NCBI GenBank assembly: GCA_035771165.1
Contig: JAWNZC010000025.1
Span: 4,251,501 to 4,315,500, forward strand
Reading direction: 5' to 3'
DNA length: 64,000 nucleotides
DNA from: Paragorgia papillata
Taxonomy: Eukaryota; Cnidaria; Anthozoa; Scleralcyonacea; Coralliidae
The notes below the pieces were generated by a model, which saw only the letters and a list, made by a program, of their open reading frames with translations, was not told the origin of the DNA and ran no database searches. The position numbers and the translations under genes are program-made. Below, in pieces: positions 59,359-64,000 of this stretch (positions are counted from its first letter, which is position 1; each line of letters starts with the position of its first letter).

Positions 59359-62314
59359 TCACGCATCACATCCGAACAGTTCCACCCTCAAGCACGGCGT
59401 TCCCCGCCAGGTCTTCGGAAGCAGTCGGACAAATCGAGCTGTGATTGGATTTTCAAGAATGCTGAACACTGGCGTAAAGTGATCACAGTTCCCAGTAAGA
59501 ACCTATAATGATAATGATTAGGATGATAATGATGATAATAATATATGAATGATGACGATGATGATAATACTGATGATAAGATGACGATAATGATGATAAT
59601 GATGATGATGATGATGATGAAAATAATGATGATCATGATCATGAGTCATGACGATAATGACGAAGATAATGGTGATGATTACAATGATGATGACGATAAT
59701 GATGATAATAATAATGATAATGGTAAAAAGGATAATGATAATGATGATAATGATGATGATGATGATGATGATGAAAATAATGATGATCATGATCATGAGT
59801 TATGACGATAATGACGAAGATAATGGTGATGATTACAATGATGATGATGATAATGATGATAATAATAATGATAATGGTAATGATAAGGATAATGATGATG
59901 ATGATGAATTCAATTCATCACCATTATGACGACGTGGATGATGAATTGATGATGACTTGAGGATGATGATGTTATTGATGATATTAATGATGATGAATAA
60001 TGATAATGATGATGATGATGATGACGACGATGATAATAATAATAATAATAATAATGATAATAATAATAATAATGATAATTATTATAATGATGATGAGAAC
60101 GACGACGATAGAGTCATTATCCATGTGCGTGCATGTAATACCTAGCTTGCTTCCTAAAACAATTTTTTCTAACCTTTGTTTTTCCACTGACGGAATAAGG
60201 TTGCCATTCGTCATTTATTCCTTCTTTGTAAGAGATCTCGTAAGATTTTACGTGTTCGAAATAGACATCTCGCCCTAAGGAAAAAATTACAGTCAGTGTG
60301 AAATTGACGTTTCTAAACGGAGCTCTACATTTCAAGTAATATTGGGCATTTCACTCGATTACATAGCATGTTCTAAGGATTTTGGTTGAAGGAAAATTCG
60401 AGTGTAGAATATATACATTTTAAGACCAAACCGGGACCAGTTGCGAAAAATGCAACTACACAGGCCTTCCGGCAGGAATTGAACCCACGACCTTGCGATT
60501 CTAGTGCAATGCTCTGATCACTGAACCACGAAGGGCGTTGCCGAGAGCTTGATCGCGAGTTCTGTATATAATAAGGTGGTAATGCCAGGAGAGAATTGGG
60601 TATATTATAAGTAATATTGGGCACTTCACTCGATTACATAGCATGTTCTAAGGATTTTGGTTGAAGGAAAATTCGAGTGTAGAATATATACATTTTAAGA
60701 CCAAATTGAGCTCTACATTTTACTCTGATGAAGAGCTCCGCTCGAAACTGGTGTCAGTATTTCGTTAACAAAACTATTCTCGCCAGTTTACCATCTTTTC
60801 ATTTTACTCTATCTAAAACAGTGCTGTCTGCGCAGCACTCTACATTTTTACAATCTTACATATAGGTCAGCGGGTTCACGACGTACCTTGTGTAGCAACC
60901 CCCGTGACGCGTTTTATACCCAGTAAGTCAATCTCCAACCACGAGTCCTTCGCAAACTGCGGATTAGCGCACCATGCTCCAACCTCCTGCACTGTATGAT
61001 CATCAGTAAGATAAAGACGAGCAGCTCTTGAGAAAGCACCCCATCGACCTCCTGAAATATACAACAACAGTTCGGAGTATTACTGTAAACGTGTTACGTT
61101 ATAGGAACAGGTAAGACAGATAATAGGGACCTGACGATTCTAGGACGATGACAGCGGTTAAATTTTATAAATAAAATAAGTCTAAGCTAACTGACTATTA
61201 TAGTTTATTTTTAAAACTGGTTTAATGACTTCCAAAATGCCCCAGTAGTCCTGAAAATGATGGTAGCGTCTATATTAAAGTCAATCTTAAGCAACGTCGT
61301 TCTAAAGACGTGAAAATGCTCTAAGTGGCGTTGTATAAAGAACGAGGACGCTGTTGAGATTACTCTAGGGATGACAAATTATTCATTTTCTTTGTTTTGC
61401 AACTAGAATTATTTTGTAATTAAAAGGCGTCGTCGTTGAAGTTGCCATCGTACCTCGTAAAGTCCCTTTAACGAACACCCCTCTCCCCTCCCCTCCCTCC
61501 TCCGCAGAGGTTAAATTTCGGAGATTGGAGGTTTAGGGGGTCGTCGGAGATGCTCGGAGGCGTCAGCTGGACATGAGTATTGCGGGCGGAACTGGTCCAA
61601 CCACTCCTTATGTCCAGCTGACGATTTCGACGCATCTCCGACAATCCCCGAAATATCCGATCTCCGAAAGAAGTCAAAGAACCTCTGCGGAGGAGAGAGC
61701 CCCCTCCCCACTTACCTGGGTTGAAGTACGAAGACGCTCTGAAACTTTCGTGCGGAAGTGTTTTCACATCTTTGTAAGCGGCACTGAGGCCCAGTGAGGT
61801 TGCACAAGTGCCTGCAATATTACAAAAACAGCGGATTAACGTACAATTGGCATGTGCAGTAATATAGAACATAATACATTAACATTACCTATTGGTTGTA
61901 ATGGTTGCAAGTCACATATATCGACTCGGTTGCAGCTTACTAAACAATTAGTTTTAACCCAAGGATCACGTTCACATCGTCCATCATCTTTCCAATCAGG
62001 ACACAAATTATCGCGATCTATACAGATAACACCTAAAGAGAACAAGAAGAAAAAACAGCGTTGAAAAAACATGCATGCGTTTTTTCTCTGTCTGTTTGTT
62101 CGGCTATGTCTATTCATTTATACATCCGTCCTTCCTTCCCTCCTTCCTTCCTTCCTTCCCTCCTTCCTTCCGTCCTTGCTTCCTTCCTTCCTTGCTTCCT
62201 TGCTTCCTTGCTTCCTTGCTTCCTTGCTTCCTTGCTTCCTTGCTTCCTTGCTTCCTTGCTTCCTTGCTTCCTTCCTTGCTTCCTTGCTTCCTTGCTTCCT
62301 TGCTTCCTTGCTTC

Positions 62315-62389
<75 letters not shown>

Positions 62390-62605
62390 CCTTCCTTCCT
62401 TCCTTCCTTCCTTCCTTCCTTCCTTCCTTCCTTCCTTCCTCCCTAAAATCATGCTCGTTATAAACCAACATACCAATATACTTTCTTTTCCCAGGTAGAA
62501 TCTCGCCAGTCAGACTCGTAGGCGGCTCAGGGGTCTCAGAAATCTCATCTATTATTACAGGAGTAGGCACAGTTGGTAAAGTAGTCGGTGGTCGCACAGT
62601 TGCTT
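59359..62605 (-). CDS. Paralogous ShK-F5/8C gene, 3' part (5' end beyond window)
   Basis: Exons in transcript order: 62474-62605, 61889-62032, 61716-61811, 60887-61051, 60174-60274, 59359-59502. They line up one for one with the last six exons of the complete astacin gene (120, 144, 84, 165, 98, 144 nt there; 132, 144, 96, 165, 101, 144 here) with the same phases. Encoded in order: Thr/Pro-rich linker (EATVRPPTTLPTVPTP), ShK-like module (CIDRDNLCPDWKDDGRCERD ending CDLQP), and F5/8C domain (GAWCANPQFAKDSWLEIDL, GRDVYFEHVKSYEISYK, ITARFVRLLPKTW, final FGCDA). The incoming phase-1 acceptor shows that upstream exons exist, presumably with an astacin domain, but none lies between 62606 and 64000 as far as I can read. 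The stop is at 59359-59361. Confidence 0.93.
59510..60115 (+). repeat. (GATGAT/AATGAT)n arrays
   Basis: Two arrays. The first (59510-59910) contains a direct duplication of about 160 bp (GATCATGATCATGAGT(C/T)ATGACGATAATG). The second is (60000-60105). They fill the intron between the last two exons of the paralogue. Confidence 0.96.
60365..60710. mobile_element. tRNA-like element, rearranged copy
   Basis: One arm (TTTGGTTGAAGGAAAATTCG..., 60379-60456) is followed by a minus-oriented tRNA-like core (GGAATTGAACCCACGACCTT, 60475-60494). A direct, not inverted, second copy of the arm follows at 60612-60703 (AGTAATATTGGGCACTTCAC...). Same family as 30265-30522. Confidence 0.8.
60725..60780 (+). 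ncRNA. Hammerhead-like core with perfect stem II
   Basis: CTGATGA (60725-60731), AGAGCTCCGCTC with GAGC/GCTC pairing, GAAA (60744-60747), then CTGGTGTCAGTATTTCGTTA. It is directly downstream of the tRNA-like element. The right flank matches the arms of 35735-35831 with an inserted TGGT; the left arm is missing. Confidence 0.5.
62128..62445 (+). repeat. (CTTCC)n/(CTTG)n compound microsatellite
   Basis: CTTCCTTG units, then CTTG (62310-62390), then CTTC units. Long frames here are artefacts. It lies in the intron between exons 62474-62605 and 61889-62032. Confidence 0.98.
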
Positions 62606-62675
62606 CTAAAATAGAATAAACCCAATTAAACAATTAGGTTTAATAAGTTTTATTAGTTCTTGCTGTACAAGCTCT

Positions 62676-64000
62676 CACACAACTACCACCACCACCACCA
62701 CCATCACTATCATCACATCACAACCACTATGAGCCTGCCACTATCATTACCTTCATTATTGCCACTACCACCACCATATTTTCACTACCCACCACTACCC
62801 ATCATACCACTATCACTACCTACCACTACCACTATTACCATCACCACTACCACCATTACCATCACCACTACCACTATCACTACCATCACCACTACACCAT
62901 CACCACTACTATCACTACCACACCACTACCACACCACTACACTACCTCACCATCACCACCACTACCACTATCACCACCACTACCACTATCACTACCATCA
63001 CCACTACCACTATCACCACTACCACTACCACTATCACCACCACTACCACTATCACTACCATCACCACTACCACTATCACTACCATCACCACTACCACTAT
63101 CACCATCACCACTACCACTATTACCATCACCACTACCACTATTACCATCACCACTACCACTATTACCATCACCACTACCACTATTACCATCACCACTATC
63201 ACTATCACTATCATCACCACTACCACTATTACCATCACCACTACCACTATTACCATCACCACTACCACTATCACCACTACCACTACCACTATTACCATCA
63301 CCACTACCACTATTACCATCACCACTACCACTATTACCATCACCACTACCACTATCACTACCATCACCACTACCACTATCACTATCATCACCACTACCAC
63401 TATTACCATCACCACTACCACTATTACCATCACCACTACCACTATTACCATCACCACTACCACTATCACCACCACCACTACCACTATTACCACCACCACC
63501 ACAACCACCACCACCACCACCACCACAACTAACATTATCACTACCACCACCACCACTACCACCACCACCACCACCACCACCACCACCACCACCACAACTA
63601 ACATTATCACTACCACCACCACCACTACCACCACCATATTCACCACTATCACTACCATCACCACTACCACTACCATCACCACTACCACTATCACTACCAT
63701 CACCACTACCACTATTACCATCACCACTACCACTATTACCACCACCACTACCACTATCACCACCACCACTACCACTATCACTACCATCACCACCACCACT
63801 ATTACCATCACCACTACCACTATTACCATCACCACTACCACTATTACCACCACCACTACCACTATCACTAAACACCATCTACCACTACCACTATCCACTA
63901 ACCATCACCACTACCACTCACTCACCATCACCACTATCCAACTATTACCATCACCACTACCACTATTACCATCACTACCACTATCACTACCATCACCACT
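62676..64000 (+). repeat. CACCACTACCACTAT(TAC/CAC)-type minisatellite
   Basis: A long array of 18-21-bp units built from CAC, TAC, TAT and CATC triplets, running to the right edge. All long frames (HHYH, VVVVM, SGSGDGN) are artefacts of the triplet period. It is presumably in an intron of the paralogous astacin-type gene. Confidence 0.98.

Noticed and set aside
61468..61872. 134-residue minus-strand frame extending past exon 61716-61811
   Set aside because: Only the part up to the GTAAGT donor at 61716 aligns with the F5/8C exon of the neighbouring gene; the rest is intron read-through.
62660..63898. Frames of 290-318 residues at the right edge, including a Gly/Ser/Asp-rich one
   Set aside because: The triplet-based minisatellite is open on both strands; no domain, no splice context.

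Overview
The window is animal nuclear DNA: AT-rich, with canonical GT-AG introns, short exons and very dense interspersed and simple repeats. Every gene I can name is metazoan. Two tandem genes of the astacin / ShK / discoidin (F5/8C) type, many foldback elements and SINEs suggest a cnidarian, probably an anthozoan such as a sea anemone or coral. That placement is an inference of moderate confidence; it rests on gene content and repeat style only. LAYOUT. 1-2274: no supportable gene. 2275-12587 (+): a PLEKHG4/puratrophin-type RhoGEF (CRAL-TRIO end, spectrin-like helices, DH, PH, Ser/Thr-rich tail), with its 5' exons outside the window or unrecognised. 15627-16391 (-): TMEM70, a mitochondrial complex assembly factor, in one exon. 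17102-25023 (-): tyrosine aminotransferase, 13 exons. 26409-31408 (-): tail-anchored cytochrome b5, 6 exons. 32455-33188 (-): a second complete cytochrome b5 heme domain with identical exon phases and no clear tail of its own. 34764-38307 (-): a membrane-anchored ML-domain (MD-2-related lipid-recognition) protein. 41133-44343 (+): GABARAPL2/GATE-16 (Atg8 family). 44883-49982 (-): ADAT1, the tRNA adenosine deaminase, tail-to-tail with GABARAPL2. 50279-57615 (-): a complete secreted astacin metalloprotease with ShK and discoidin domains. 59359-62605 (-): the 3' end of its tandem paralogue, running off the right edge, which is a long CACCACTAC-type minisatellite. HOW THE GENES RELATE. Apart from the two tandem pairs there is no obvious pathway. 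The order is nevertheless notable: the likely human counterparts PLEKHG4, TAT, CYB5B, GABARAPL2 and ADAT1 all lie, from memory, on 16q22-q23, and GABARAPL2 and ADAT1 are convergent neighbours in human too. The window is therefore probably a piece of an ancient animal linkage group. REPEATS. Introns and spacers hold SINEs with 5S rRNA-like and tRNA-like heads that seem to share a body motif, tRNA-like cores inside long inverted repeats, terminal-inverted-repeat elements with recognisable target duplications (one hAT-like element nested in a TTAA-flanked element), foldback elements whose loops resemble each other, hairpins carrying hammerhead-ribozyme-like cores, degenerate LINE 3' ends, and many microsatellites. 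The two most interesting leads are the cytochrome b5 locus, which may use duplicated heme-domain exon sets with one shared membrane anchor, and the hammerhead-like foldback family. All exon models come from reading splice sites and reading frames by eye; no transcript evidence was available.
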